From Thermothielavioides terrestris NRRL 8126 (Eukaryota > Ascomycota > Sordariomycetes > Sordariales > Chaetomiaceae): a DNA stretch of 64,000 bases. Below, in pieces: positions 48,703 to 60,145 of this stretch; positions within the stretch are counted from its first letter, which is position 1; the number at the start of each line of letters is the position of its first letter. Both the position numbers and the translations under genes were made by a program. The stretch covers positions 9,157,501 to 9,221,500 of the forward strand of contig NC_016458.1 in the NCBI RefSeq assembly GCF_000226115.1, in the 5' to 3' direction. Under the pieces are notes generated by a model. The model did no database searches. It saw nothing but the letters and a program-made list of their open reading frames with translations, and was not told where the DNA came from.

Positions 48703-49950
48703 GACGGGGGTTGGCGAATGGGCTCGTACTGGGTTAACGAGGTCATGAGTCGCCGGAAAGGTCATACACGAGGGTTTCTATCCATTCGCCACTGCGTGTT
48801 TTCCTCACCGTGGGTTGACGCTGGGGTGTCAGGCAGCGGGCGCCTGATACCCGGTTCCCGGGAATGGTGTACCCGGCGTGGTGTAACAGTTGTACGTCGG
48901 TTTCTTTTCTTCTTTCTTTCCTTTCTGTCTTTTTTCCTTTCTTTTTTTCTTTTTCCTTTTTTTTTGTCAATATATGATTCGTGAACCCCTTCGTGTGTCG
49001 CGTGCACCGGGCTCGGAAGGTTCACCGTCGCCCTCTTTGCCTTTGTTCCTGGCTACAATAGCACAGATTCGTTGCTCAGACTTGTTGTGCAAAAGGGTAT
49101 TCATTGGCCCCAACTTGGAGATAGTATCCCATGTGGTTCAGATCAAGGGGACTCTGATTCACGCTCAAACCGAGCAGTGTTTAGAATTTTTGGGTACGTT
49201 CACTTGACTTACCCTGCTTGTTTCCAGACACTGCTTGCTTTCTTCTCGTATTGGGCCATTTATGACCGCAATGCAGAGACTGGATGAGGTTCGGCTGCTG
49301 ACGGTGTCTGCCACGTTTCCTGGGCTGAGGTGATTAACGATTCAGCGCACAGTTCCAAATAACTCAATCAACTCAGTTATGAGGCTCTATATGAGTTGAA
49401 TTGTGTGCATGGTAATGACAAAAAGTTAATGCAGTTGATCAATCTGTTGTCAAATCTTTATTGATGCGATGAGCTTCGTGACCGGCTTCGTTTGCACGCT
49501 AAACCAAGAGAGTAGGACGAAAACAGGAACAGGGCGGTTGGTGGTGGCTGTGGTCTGAAGCCTGGGTTAGGAGGCGTATTACAGGGCTATATATGAACAA
49601 GGCCATTTTCGCTGAAGTGCGTTGAAATGGATTGAATTCATTTGGGTGGGTTTGAGTCGTTCGAAACCTTGATCTGGTTGATCCGTCGACCATGTTTAGA
49701 CGATGAGAAATGGACGGCTCAACAACCAACATCGCTATTCTCACGACAAATCACACGGAGACGTGAAGAAAACGAGCAAAATTTAGCGAAGTGTGCCACT
49801 GAAGAACCCTAATTCCAACGCCGCAACCTTCCCCATGGCAACTGCAACCTCAAGTTCCATCCGAGTAACAGAAAAGCGATGGTGGAACAGACCAGCCCAA
49901 AGTATAAAATATATGCCTGAGGACAGGCGGACAGTTCTCTCCCAGCCCAT
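48703..49950. other. Convergent intergenic stretch of 1.25 kb
   Basis: 3' flanks of the short-chain dehydrogenase and the DUF3716-type gene. It contains a pyrimidine tract and AT-richer DNA at 49300-49500. No gene is supported. Confidence 0.6.
48900..48965 (+). repeat. Pyrimidine tract (TTTC/TTCC-type)
   Basis: About 66 bases of almost pure C/T with runs of up to nine T, 200 bp after the dehydrogenase stop codon. Confidence 0.8.
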
Positions 49951-51101
49951 TCACTTGTCGTGGTCGTCGGCGGACTTCTCTAAGGTGCCGGCCAGCTTGC
50001 GAAACATCTTGGCGGCGTCGCGCTTGTCGCTGGCAGACCAGCCATGGGATGAGGCCATGGCGGGGACGAGAAAGCTGAGGAGCTGCTGGTAGCTTGGCTC
50101 CTCGTGGCCAGCCCCAGCCCCCTCGGCATCGCCGGGTGCATCAACCCGGCTTCCCGCGGCTGCCCTCGGCGCGGCGTCTGCCCTCCTTGCGGCGGAAGTG
50201 CGAGCGCTCCCGGGGCGGCGGCTGGGGCCTTCTCCAGCCGCCGCGTTGCGGGAGGGGCCGCGGGGGGGAGGTGCGGCGTCTGGCACTTCCGCGCTCCGAC
50301 GAGTCCTGGGGCGCGGGCGTGAAGCTGCCCCGGCAGGAACCGGAGCAGGGCGGGGAGCGTCCTCCTCGGCCTCGTCACGCGCACGTTTGTTCCTCGTGGC
50401 GGGTTCTGCAGCATATGTAAGGCATCAGCATCAACGTCAAAGAGCACCGCGGCGAGGGGCGCTAAGCTGATTTTCGGTCCGATGGAGACGTACCGGCGGA
50501 GTTGTCGTCGTTGTTCCCGGCGTAGAGGGAACAACATGTCTTTTCCCTGCTGGTGAACTTGCAGTTGGCGCAAGCCCCCTTGCCAGCAATTGGGGAGACA
50601 ACGCATCCGACAAATCTCCCCTTGCCTTCTGCGCATCTCTCGCACGGGTTCTCGGCCTCTTGGCCAGTGGCCTGCATCAGCGCGGCCTCGCAGTAGCCCT
50701 GGCGATCCCTGTTCAACAACATGAGTTAGTTTTTCTCTGATCGGGACATCGGGAGCAGTTCGGGAGCAAAGGAACTGTCTCGGGAGCAAACAAGAGCTCC
50801 CCAAAGCTAAAGATGGCGGAAAAGGCAGAAAAGAGCTCAGGTTGTCTTACCACTTAATGGGGGGAGTGTTGCCGGCATTCCTCAGCTCAACATCGCGCGC
50901 CGGCTGCTCCATGTCAGCAACGGTTGCAATTGCCATACGACCATTAACGGTCCAACGAGGCCTCGGAAGAAGAAGACTTACAGCCAGCTTCTTCATCTCT
51001 TCGATCGCGATGTTCGTTTTCTCGCATTTCTCAACAATGGCCGCGAAGGTCAAGACCTCGTTGGCCGGCGAGGCAGGAGAGGGGTTGCCGCGAGCTGACA
51101 T
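49951..51101 (-). CDS. DUF3716-type Cys-rich protein
   Basis: A 280-residue protein. Exons are 51101-50982, 50903-50851, 50708-50494 and 50405-49951; all introns are GT-AG and the frame closes. The Cys-rich core spans about residues 52-117: RNAGNTPPIKWDRQGYC, then PCERCAEGKGRFVGC and CANCKFTSREKTCC, with Cys64, 80, 83, 93, 104, 107, 116 and 117. This layout is that of DUF3716, an uncharacterised fungal zinc-ribbon-like domain. A basic, Pro/Ala-rich disordered stretch follows (RNKRARDEAEEDAPRPAPV). The C-terminal helix EEPSYQQLLSFLVPAM also recurs in relatives. The function is unknown; the basic linker suggests a nuclear protein. It is divergent from the ASC-1-like gene, with a 21-bp minisatellite between them. 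Confidence 0.85.
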
Positions 51102-51745
51102 CGTCGTGGTATTACTCGGTCCTTGATGAGTGCAACTGGTTGTCCGGTAGCTGATCAGTGATCGAAGTCGAACGATCGTCAGTGGGATATAATGGAAATG
51201 AGGTATCTGGAGTGGAATTTGAATAGTTTTGACGCGCTGGTTGGGGATCACTGATCAATCGGCCGTAGAACTTCAGCGAAAATGCGCAGAACTTCAGCGA
51301 AAATGTGCAGAACTTCAGCGAAAATGCGAGATGAATTATTGTGAGAATGACCTCGAGGAGGGCTTGCACAATTTGAATTTAACTGGCACCGCCTGTCTCC
51401 GCTCTGAGCCCTAAAGTCAATGCCCTAAGACCGGGGGGAGGAGTGGTTGACGGGGGTTCAAGAAAGGCCAGGCCGGCGCGGCACCTTGCTGAAGACACAG
51501 AAAGTCCGGATCGGTACACTGTGAAGTGCGGACCGGAGATCCCGTTGTCACTTACACGTTCAGCCGCGGTGTGGGGCCGGAGCCGGGTGCACGCCCCTGT
51601 TCGGCTTCCGCTGACAGCCGAGTGGGGCCGATGCAATCTCCACCTGTCCTCGGCTCGTCAGTGGGCCGCCCAGCGTCAAGCTGCAGCGCCGCTCCTCCAT
51701 CGCCTGGGAGTCCGAAGCCGAGTCTGACTGCCGCCTGCCGCGACA
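51102..51745. other. Divergent promoter region (DUF3716-type and ASC-1-like genes)
   Basis: A 644-bp shared upstream region carrying a three-copy 21-bp repeat. The right half (51430-51740) is GC-rich and looks like the leader of the ASC-1-like gene. Confidence 0.6.
51267..51329. repeat. Minisatellite, 21-bp unit, three copies
   Basis: Three head-to-tail copies start at 51267, 51288 and 51309; each begins AGAACTTCAGCGAAAATG. Copy 2 has one transition (GCGC to GTGC) and copy 3 differs at its last base. Being a multiple of three, the repeat gives a false open frame of ELQRKCA units. Confidence 0.95.
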
Positions 51746-53362
51746 ATGTCCAAAGCGCAATTGTTCCAGTTGCTCCCACTGCCCGACGACGGGCTGGAGC
51801 AGGTGCTCGAGTACGCCTCGACGCTGTCCAAGGCCGAGGCGGCCGAGCACTTCAGCAACATGCTGGGTGACTCACCCCAGGTCGTCGAGTTCATCTCCGC
51901 CTTCAACGCACGACGCGCCGATCCGAGGCCCGCGCCGGCCGCTGTGCACTCCGCGGAGACCAGCTCCGGTCAGAACTCCGAAGCCGACGCCGTGCCGAAG
52001 CCCCGCCGCGCGCCCAAGAAAAAGAAGCCGGCCCTCCACACCCCGCCGCCCCGCCAAGTCGCGTCGTTCGAATCAGCGCCAGGCACCGTGTACAATAAGA
52101 AGGACCAGCAGGAAGACTACATGCCAGGCGCGAGGTCGGGCGCGTCGACGCCTTCAGCTTCAAATCACAAGGCCAACCGTGGCAAGACGACGGCCCCTGA
52201 GCCCTCGAAGCCTCCCCCGTCTGCGGCCGCGGGGACCCTCGTATCGGAGCTCGGCCTGCCCAAAACGAAATCCCATTCCAACCCCGTCTCCCGCACCTCG
52301 ACGCCCGGCCCGTCCTCGTCCCGCAGCCGCGCTCCCGCCGCGACAACAAAGGTGTCCATCACGGGCGGCGTGCCGATGCACGGCACGTCGACGGCGCTGG
52401 CCGACCTGGACCGGGCGATCCGCGCGCTCGAGATCACGACCAACCCGACGCACGCGGCCAACAGCGCGGCCGGCATCGCCGCGCGCCGCTGCAACTGCGT
52501 CGCGACGCGGCACCCGCTGCTCGAGGCCGCGCCCAACTGCCTCCGCTGCGGCAAGGTGATCTGCGTCAAGGAGGGGCTCGGGCCCTGCACCTTCTGCGGC
52601 GCGCCGCTGCTCAGCCCGGCCGAGGTGCAGGGCATGATCCGGGAGCTGCGGGCCGAGCGCGGGCGCGAGCGGATGGCGCTGGACCGCGAGGCGCACCGGC
52701 GCGCCGCACGCGGGCCCGGTCCCGGCCCCGGCGCCGGCGCCGGCGCGGACGACCTGACGGTCGCCGAGGCGATGGCGCTGCAGCACCGCGACAAGCTGCT
52801 CGGGTTCCAGGCGCAGAACGCGAAGCGGACCACGGTGCGGGACGAGGCGGCCGACTTTGACGCGTCGGCGGTGGGGAGCATGTGGGCGAGCCCCGAGGAG
52901 CGCGCACTGGCGCTCAAGAAGCAGCAGCAGCTGCTGAGGGAGATGGAGTGGAACGCCAAGCCCGAGTACGAGAAGCGCCAGCAGGTGGTGAGCATCGACC
53001 TGACGGGCAAGAAGGTGTTCAAGAAGACGGTCAAGGTGGAGCGGCCGCCGACCCCGGAGGAGGAGGACGGCGATGGTGGCGGGGGAGGAGCGCTGCCGGT
53101 GCTGGGGGAAACGGACGCCGCCCCCAAGGGGCAGCCGGGGGCGTTCAGCAAGAACCCGCTGCTGGGCGGCTTGATCAGGCCGGTGTACGATGCCAAGGGA
53201 AAGGGAGCCGAGCTGGAAGGGAGGAGGGACCGGAGTACGCGGTGGCGGAGGGTCCAGGATGACTTGGACGACAACGAAGCCGTCATCCTTGATGGCGGTA
53301 TTTACGGGAAGGGCACAGAGGCGCCCGCTGCCACGGCTGGCGATGAGCCGGCTTGCGGCTGA
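51746..53362 (+). CDS. ASC-1/TRIP4-like C2HC5 zinc-finger protein
   Basis: A single-exon protein of 538 residues resembling activating signal cointegrator 1 (TRIP4; Rqt4 in yeast), a subunit of the ASCC/RQT complex that works in transcription co-activation and in splitting stalled ribosomes. The N-terminal helices (MSKAQLFQLLPLPDDGLEQV) resemble the CUE-like region. A basic, Ser/Pro-rich linker follows. The zf-C2HC5 domain is at about residues 247-290: CNCVATRHPLLEAAPNCLRC, CVKEGLGPCTFCG. Downstream are Gly/Pro/Ala repeats, a helical region with KKQQQLLREMEWNAKPEYEK, then KKVFKKTVKVERPPTPEEE and an acidic C-terminus. The ASCH domain of animal ASC-1 is absent, as in other fungi. Cytosolic and nuclear action is likely. 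Confidence 0.88.
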   Translation: MSKAQLFQLLPLPDDGLEQVLEYASTLSKAEAAEHFSNMLGDSPQVVEFISAFNARRADPRPAPAAVHSAETSSGQNSEADAVPKPRRAPKKKKPALHTPPPRQVASFESAPGTVYNKKDQQEDYMPGARSGASTPSASNHKANRGKTTAPEPSKPPPSAAAGTLVSELGLPKTKSHSNPVSRTSTPGPSSSRSRAPAATTKVSITGGVPMHGTSTALADLDRAIRALEITTNPTHAANSAAGIAARRCNCVATRHPLLEAAPNCLRCGKVICVKEGLGPCTFCGAPLLSPAEVQGMIRELRAERGRERMALDREAHRRAARGPGPGPGAGAGADDLTVAEAMALQHRDKLLGFQAQNAKRTTVRDEAADFDASAVGSMWASPEERALALKKQQQLLREMEWNAKPEYEKRQQVVSIDLTGKKVFKKTVKVERPPTPEEEDGDGGGGGALPVLGETDAAPKGQPGAFSKNPLLGGLIRPVYDAKGKGAELEGRRDRSTRWRRVQDDLDDNEAVILDGGIYGKGTEAPAATAGDEPACG

Positions 53363-54640
53363 TTTCCTATCATACATGCATACACTATTCACTGCGTCAA
53401 GATGCCACACTCACGCGTGCCATCACTGGGGTGCGGAGCTCGGGTGTCTGGTTCCATGACCAAGTGCCGCGTTGCGCCGGCGAAACCCGACACGTGCAGA
53501 GCTCCTCCCCTTGAGTCTCCTGTGCCTTTCTCTGGGATGTGAGCGGTCCGAGAGCACAAACAGCGCCAGGCCGTTGGAAGTTGTGATGTTACGGCTTGGT
53601 TCCCGAGCGCCGTATACCTTATGAGGGGCTGTGATAACGGCGTTGCTTGGGGGAGGGGGGGGGGGGAGGGAATCCCTGGTCTCCGGCGCTGAGGTGGTCA
53701 CTGCCACTGTTCCACAGCTTTTAGAGAAGACGGAATACTGCACCGCTTGTGGGCCTTGGGAGCTTGCGGGGCATGGACTGGGAGGAAACTCCAAACATCA
53801 ACCTCAAGACTCATGTGTAGCGTCACAGGAACCAGCTGAAGCTAGGTGTACCCGAATAAAACTAGGCGCCAGCTCGGAAAATACCTCCCTCTTTTTGTTT
53901 CTTTCTTTCCTTCCTTTTTTTTTTCTTTTCTTTTTCTTCTTCTTTTTTTTCCCCTTTTCATCTTGTCGATGAGAATCAGGACCCATCAATTGTTCGGAGA
54001 CAGCAATTCGAGGTACGGACAACACACCCCAGGAAACCCCGCCCTGCTGTGCTTGAGGTGGTTCTTGGCGGCGCGGCGGCGGCAGGGGCTCGCAGCTCCA
54101 CAACACTGCCGACGGGAGCAGTTCACTTCAGTACCTCCCATCCCTGTCGATCTCGAGCGCGTCGCACCCACCCATGACCCCGACTGCCTCGGGAGCGCCA
54201 GCCGACGTCAACCTGGAAGCATTTCCACCTCCGAAGCAACAACTCCAGAACACGCATGATTCTTTCTACCAGCCTCTGCGTCCAATGCTGCGCTCCCGAT
54301 CTCAAAAACCCACCACCCTTCGAGTTACTCGCAGCAAGCCGGAAGCTACCCCACCATCGTTCGATTTTGGACGCGTCCGTGGCCCCGAGCGCCGAGACCG
54401 ACAACAATAGCGACGGTCCAAGATCCCGAACGCGATTGTCGCCCCGGCGCGGCCCCATTCGTCTCGAACTCGGGTGTTGTCGCGCACACACGCCGAGAGA
54501 AGCCGTCCTTCTTACATCGCCCGCGAATCATGCCTCGATAAACCCACCGCCGAATGGTCTAACGCCGCTCCCTGCGCTGGCGTGCTGTTTCCCGCCTTCC
54601 GAGTCCTTCCTATGCCAAACCCATTCGCTGGGTGTTCGCG
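53363..54640. other. Intergenic stretch of 1.3 kb
   Basis: 3' flank of the ASC-1-like gene and promoter/leader of the sirtuin gene. It contains a G-rich run (53648-53670) and a pyrimidine tract. Open frames at 54174-54660 are Ser/Pro-rich and probably leader. Confidence 0.55.
53884..53959 (+). repeat. Pyrimidine tract
   Basis: About 76 bases of nearly pure C/T with a run of ten T. The composition is close to that of the tract at 48900-48965. Confidence 0.8.
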
Positions 54641-57600
54641 ATGCCGACGGCACACGTTGAGCCGGGTTGCGACCCATTACTCCAAGACATCGCGAATACG
54701 TTGTGGAAGGCACGGAAGATTGTGGTCATCACCGGGGCCGGCATCAGCACCAACTCGGGCATTCCCGTACGAACGCGTCGCATCTGCTTGCCAATCCCCG
54801 TGTGGCCCCGCTGACCAGGATGCAGGACTTCCGCTCTGAGAACGGTCTCTATTCGCTGATCCAGGCCCAGTTCGAGGCTGCGCAACAGAAAGCGCACGGA
54901 AGCAGCAACAACGCGGCCGTGTCAGACGCGCCGCCCGACGAAAGACCGCGAAAACGGCCCCGGATAGCGGATGATGTGCCCGAGAGACCATTTCCGGGCT
55001 TGTATAAGCCTGCCGCAAAGAACGAGACGCGAGCAGCGGACGACATGAGCCCTCCGCGAGATCAGCCACGATCCCCCAGCCCACAGGGGCCTCGACCCGA
55101 CGTGGGGATGGCGGCGCAAGAACCGGGGTCGCCCGTCACAGGCCTGGATTCCCCGCTGCGATCATCCACGCCTCTCCTCAGTCCTCCAACCTCGCCTTGG
55201 CGGCCGAACCCTAACGACACGAACCCGACCCTGTCGGCTGCGGAAGGCTCCGCTGCTATTACCTCGTCTCCTCCGCGCCTCATCCTCGAGACTCCGCGGC
55301 CCATGGCCAGGCTCAGCCACCTGGATTCGCTTCCCGGGAGCTCCTCCCCTCTCTCCTCCCCGCCGCCGATCACGTTTGACCCTTATCAGGAGTCGACCGA
55401 CTCGTCCGGCGAAAGCGACGACGACTCATCCCAGTCTCGGCGCTCTGAGGCCTCGTCAAGTTCCACTCCCCTGTTGTCGTCACGGACATCGTTCGCGTCC
55501 TCACGGGCCTCCCTTCCGATCATGAAGGGCCGTGACCTATTCGACGCACGGATCTGGTCTTGTCCGATCAAGACTTCGGTCTTCTACACATTTGTGTCTA
55601 CGCTTCGCCAAAAAGTGCGCAGCGCCGAGCCGACCAGCAGCCACCGCTTCGTCAGCGTCCTGCGCGACAGCAGGAAGCTGGTGAGATGCTACACTCAGAA
55701 CATCGATCAACTTGAGGAACGCGTGGGCCTCAGCACATCGCTGTCTTTGGGAGCAGGAAGTCGATACCGTTTTTCGCTAAGAGCCAGCCGCAGCTCCTCC
55801 GGGCTAAATCGTTCGAACAAGGTGACCGATGGCAACGCAGACGACACGCAGGGCCTCGAACCTGGCGCGCCGCTGTCACAGTCGGCCTCCGACTCCGTTT
55901 CCTCCGGGCCCGCGGCTCCTAATCGAGGTGTCGAATGCGTATTCCTGCACGGGTCTTTGGCCGAGCTCCGCTGTTTTGTCTGCGCCCGGACGGCGTCGTG
56001 GGACGAAGAAGCCCGACTAGCCGACACCCTTGCAGGCCGCCAGCCCACGTGTCCTCACTGCGCCGGCGCAGCGGCCGCCCGGGAGGAAAAGGGCAAACGG
56101 GCGCTCGGTGTTGGCAAGCTCCGACCTGACATTGTGCTGTACGGCGAAGAGCACCCGCATGCCCACCTCATCAGTCCTCTAGTCCAGCACGACCTTTCGC
56201 TGGGCCCTGACATGCTGCTCATTTTGGGCACGAGCATGCGGGTTCACGGGCTCAAGGTGCTGGTGAGGGAGTTCGCAAAGGCCGTGCACGACCGCGGGGG
56301 CAAGGTGGTCTTCGTGAACTTCACGAAGCCACCCGAGAGTGTCTGGGCCGACATCATCGACTATTGGGTGCAGTGGGACTGCGACGCGTGGGTCGGCGAC
56401 CTGCAGAGGAGAAAGCCGGCCCTCTGGCTGCCGCCCGGTGCTGCACTCCCGGAAGGGGAGAAACAGAAGACTGCCAGGGTGTCGCGAAGGCACAGCGGCC
56501 CCGAGTCGAGCAAACGGAAGGATGGCGCCGAAAGGGCGCCCAAGAAACGCAGGGAGAGCGGCACGTTGGCGAGCAGCCAGAGCCGTGGAGACGGCCGTCG
56601 GCTCTCTGGCGACGTCGACGGGCAAGAAAGATGCAGCCCGACACTGCCACTAGAGGTGCCAGCGCAAGCGACTTCCCCATCTTCAAAGACCGTACCCAAG
56701 AAGCCGGCTAAGGCTCCTCGCGAGCGCGTACTCAATCCCAATGCCAAGCGCCCGGCATCCACGCGGGATCATAAGCTCAACGGGGCGTACTTGGTAGGCA
56801 AAATCATGGTCAACTTGCGGCGCATCACCGGCCGGTCCGTCGGCGCACCGGCCGTCGGTGCTCTCAGCAGGAACTCCCCTCGGCCTAGGGCCAAGAAACC
56901 TCGCAAGTCAGCGCCCGCGGCCATTCAAGCGGATAAGGCCGCCGCTGCGGAGCCATCCCCGTCTGTTTCCGTGAGCATGGCGCATACGACAGCCACAATA
57001 TCGTCCCCGTTGCCCGATACCCAACCCTACGAACCCCTCGTCTTCACGAGCGACAGCTCCATCTCCGCAGCGGTCAAGAGCCGCAAGCGGAAGCAGGCTG
57101 TCGCGTGGCGGATGATCCGCGGCGTCGAGACGCTTGTCTCGCTCGATGACCGCGCGGAACCTAAGACGTCTTCTCTACCTCACACGACGGCTGTCTTTCG
57201 GCCCTCGTCAGTCCCCGAGTCCCTCCGACTGCCGCTGCCAACGCCAACCGCACCCCTACCGTCTCCTGCGTACCGTCCGAGCCACGCCCAGCAGCCCGCA
57301 GCGGCCACTCCCGTCTTATCCCACGGCATAGACCTCGACGCCGGCTTCCGCGAAACAGACCGGCTCATTGCCCAGATGCAGCGCCAACAAGCCAGTTTCC
57401 ACCCACACCCCTATCAGCTCCCGCCTCCGTATCAGCATCACCACCACCACCACCACCAACAACAACAGACCCCACAACACCCCTCGCTCTCCCGCCCCGC
57501 AACCCCGGCCGCGCTGCACCTCCCCCCGCTGAAGCGCCTCCCGCCCGAGCAGGAGGACCACCACCATCACCGCCACAAGCCCGCCGCGCTCGAGCCCAAG

Positions 57601-58236
57601 GTCGAGTCGCCCGGCCCGCGCGCCGAGATCTCGTCCAACGTGGGCTCGCCCGCGTCGGCGTCGTCGTCCGCGCGGATCCCGGCGGCCGGCGGTGTGCGGA
57701 GCGACCCGTTCTTCTTTGCCGATCCGCTGGCTGGGTTGTTGCGGTGGCCTCCGGGCCCGGACCATGAGGGAGATGGACTGGATTGGAGTGGTGGGGTGCG
57801 GGTGGTCGGGCACGGCCACGGTCACGGCCTTGGCGGCGACAACCATGGCCAACGGGACGGGCACGGCGAGGGGCACGGCCAAAGCGATGGGCACGGGCAT
57901 GGTGACGGCCACAGCAACGGAAACAGCGAGGGGCACGGCCACGGCCACGATGACGGGCATCAGCGGGATCAGGTGCTGCCGCGCCAACGGGAGGGGTTGG
58001 TGGCGTGGGGTTCTGAACGGGAGGGGCTTGGAAGGACGGCGGGATTGGGATTGGGATTGGAATTGGAATTGTCTCGGACCGGAATTGGGCTGGGGTTGGC
58101 GGAGCAAGCGGATGCCGGGTCGCCCTTGGCCGCGGACAGCTCGGCGGCGTGGTGTCCTGACGAGCAGCTGCGCAAGGAGCAGGAGGCCGCGTTGATGTTG
58201 TCCGCCATGCGGGGGATAACGGAGGGATGTTGCTGA
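54641..58236 (+). CDS. Sirtuin, Hst3/Hst4-like NAD-dependent deacetylase with long extensions
   Basis: A 1178-residue protein. Exons are 54641-54766 and 54826-58236; splicing joins TGAGISTNSGIP to DFRSENGLYSLI, the canonical sirtuin start. An insert of about 215 Ser/Pro-rich residues (about 60-275) then splits the fold before KGRDLFDARIW. Catalytic parts are intact: QNID (333-336), His417 in FLHGSLAELRC, zinc ligands Cys425, 428, 451 and 454, RPDIVLYGEEHP, LGTSMRVHGLK and VNFTKPP. Hst3/Hst4 sirtuins remove acetyl from histone H3 Lys56 in the nucleus and affect silencing and genome stability. The 600-residue C-terminal part is disordered: basic clusters (PKKRRES), a His8-Gln4 run near residue 915, Gly/His repeats (about 1037-1089) and a Gly-Leu repeat. 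Such length is unusual but known in filamentous fungi. Confidence 0.92.
57808..57963 (+). repeat. Repetitive coding segment: Gly/His-rich tail of the sirtuin
   Basis: Imperfect repeats of GGNCAC-type codons encode about 50 residues of mostly Gly, His and Asp (GHGHGHG, GHGEGHGQSDGHGHGDGH). A separate hexamer array (GGATTG/GGAATT, 58038-58068) follows and encodes LGLGLELEL. Confidence 0.85.
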
Positions 58237-59036
58237 GGTTGTTTGGGTGGTGTGGTTGGGTTTGTGTGTGAGTGTGGGTGTGGGCGCGAAGAGGTGTGCC
58301 TGGTTGATCTCTTCTTGCAGGGCAGGATGTGGGGAGCCGAGGGCGCTGTACAGCGTGCGGTCTGTCGGCGGCGGTGTTTGGAAGACTGGTATCACTTGCA
58401 CTTCATGGGAGTGGTGTTTACTAGAAGACGAGGTTTCTACCTTGGTTCTACGGCGAATGGCTTCGGGTATGGTTGGTCTTTGTGGTGTGGTTGTCGTGCC
58501 GTGGTACACTACAAGGCTTGGAGTTTGCGGCTGGTGCATGTGATAGCGGAGGGACCAGAGTGATGGGGGGGTCAGGTTTGCTATTGATGGCTGGTGCAGA
58601 CAGCGGAGATCACGGTTCATGGGAAGAGGAAAGCTGAACCCCCTTCATGTCCATCACTGCACAGTGCACCCCAATTGTAGCCAGGTTTCAACTGATTCGG
58701 CCCAAGAGCTTCCAAGTTCAGGAAGCGCCCGACTTCAGAAGGTGCTCTGGAGAGGGATTCCAAGCCGTCAGATCATAGTATATCTCTCGTGCCCCCTGCA
58801 GTTGGGCATGATCTCGGTCGCTAGTCCCGGACGTTGACGCATGCCAGTCTCCTTTCTTCAGACGTGCCCGCTTGTATCTTGCTTTTGTTCCTGACCTTAA
58901 ACCGCAACTAGAAACAGATTCAAAACGCTGAATGTACACCCAGCTCCCTTCCAGTTCCAACTTCCAGTAACTTCCAGCTAGAGGAGCCAGCACCCATCAT
59001 CCCTTTCCCACGCTCCGTACGCGATCAACTTCTCCC
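58237..59036. other. Convergent intergenic stretch of 0.8 kb
   Basis: 3' flanks of the sirtuin and the small membrane-protein gene. A GT-rich segment (58240-58290) follows the sirtuin stop. No gene is seen. Confidence 0.6.
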
Positions 59037-59427
59037 TCACGGATTCTTGCTCTTGGCATCGGCGGACGCCTTTTCGGTGATGGAGGCAGGGCTCTGCTCG
59101 CTGCCGACCACCTTGTACGGCTTCCCCATCATGTAGCCGTACCCGCCGGCGACGGCCAGGATGGAGCCTCCTATCACGGCGTATCTGAATCATGCGTTAC
59201 TGGGTCAGATGATGACCATCATGGTCATATCATCTGGATGTAACTGGCAGACGTAGTTCGCTCAAAGCAACTCACGTCTTGGGCGTCCACTCGAGATGCG
59301 AAGTCGTGCCGTCTGGCCCGTCCTTCTTGTACATGGCCGTCCGGACGTTGGTGGCGCGTGGCTGGCGGGTCAGGGGCCGCATCCCGCTTGCCCTGAGGCC
59401 TGATCTGGCGATGTTGCTGCGGAGCAT
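59037..59427 (-). CDS. Small single-pass membrane protein, probably mitochondrial
   Basis: A 99-residue protein from two exons, 59427-59276 and 59184-59037; the 91-bp intron ends ATTCAG and joins LEWTPKT to YAVIGGS in frame. The N-terminus (MLRSNIARSGLRASGMRPLT) is rich in Arg, Ser, Ala and Leu without acidic residues, as in mitochondrial targeting peptides. One membrane segment follows at about residues 52-68 (YAVIGGSILAVAGGYGYMM), then a soluble Lys/Ser-rich tail ending KSKNP. The layout suits a small inner-membrane protein. I do not recognise a specific respiratory or import subunit. A second ATG further upstream (59460) would weaken the targeting peptide. Confidence 0.8.
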
Positions 59428-60145
59428 TGTGCGAGTTGTGGGGGGCAAATCGATTTGCAAAAATGTATCTAACTATCCTCGAGATGCTCGATTCAACGGA
59501 GTATCCAGCGAGATGCCGCCCACGTTGGAAGTTCATTTATATATGGTTCCAGGAGCCAGGGACTGAGGTCATGGTGAGCTTTTGGATGCATGACGCAATG
59601 GGGGCGAACAGAGAGGGCCGAACTTGAGAACCCACACACCGTCTCATGTAGCAGGACTCCGTCCGTTACTCCTGAGCATGCAAGACGTCTACAGTGGTTT
59701 CTCGACGTTGGATTTGGTCTGCGGCCCACAACATCGCAGAATCCAATTGATGCGGAGGTACAAAGATTGTGATCGGAGGCTTCAAGTTCACTATTGGGCA
59801 GGGCCGGTTGTCTGCTGAGTGGGCTGCGGCAAGAGGAAGTCGGGTTTAGATGTTTTGCGCCATCAACCACCTCACTTATCTAGCATGGCTCGCTCTTTCC
59901 TTCCCTGGGAACCTCCGCCGGCCTGACTGGTGGCAGCAATCCGCCCGCCTGGTGGCCGATTGCTGCCTGGCTAGGCTTCCGGTAAACTCGCTGCTGTTGT
60001 CGCTGATCTTCTCCCAACCATGCCACGAACGACTACATCGCCTAAATTACCTACGTTTACCTAACCTAAGCAACAGCATCAATACGAAGCATCAGATGCT
60101 CAGAAGCCCCTAGAGCACCTAGAGCACCTCGAGCACCAGAACACC
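59428..60145. other. Divergent intergenic region
   Basis: A 718-bp region between the small membrane-protein gene and the 2EXR gene. TACCTACGTTTACCTAACC is present near 60048. Just before the 2EXR ATG is a short tandem CCTAGAGCA/CCTAGAGCA/CCTCGAGCA (about 60110-60136). Confidence 0.6.

Noticed and set aside
51229..51414. Open frame encoding ELQRKCA repeats
   Set aside because: It is created by the 21-bp minisatellite being a multiple of three; non-coding promoter context.
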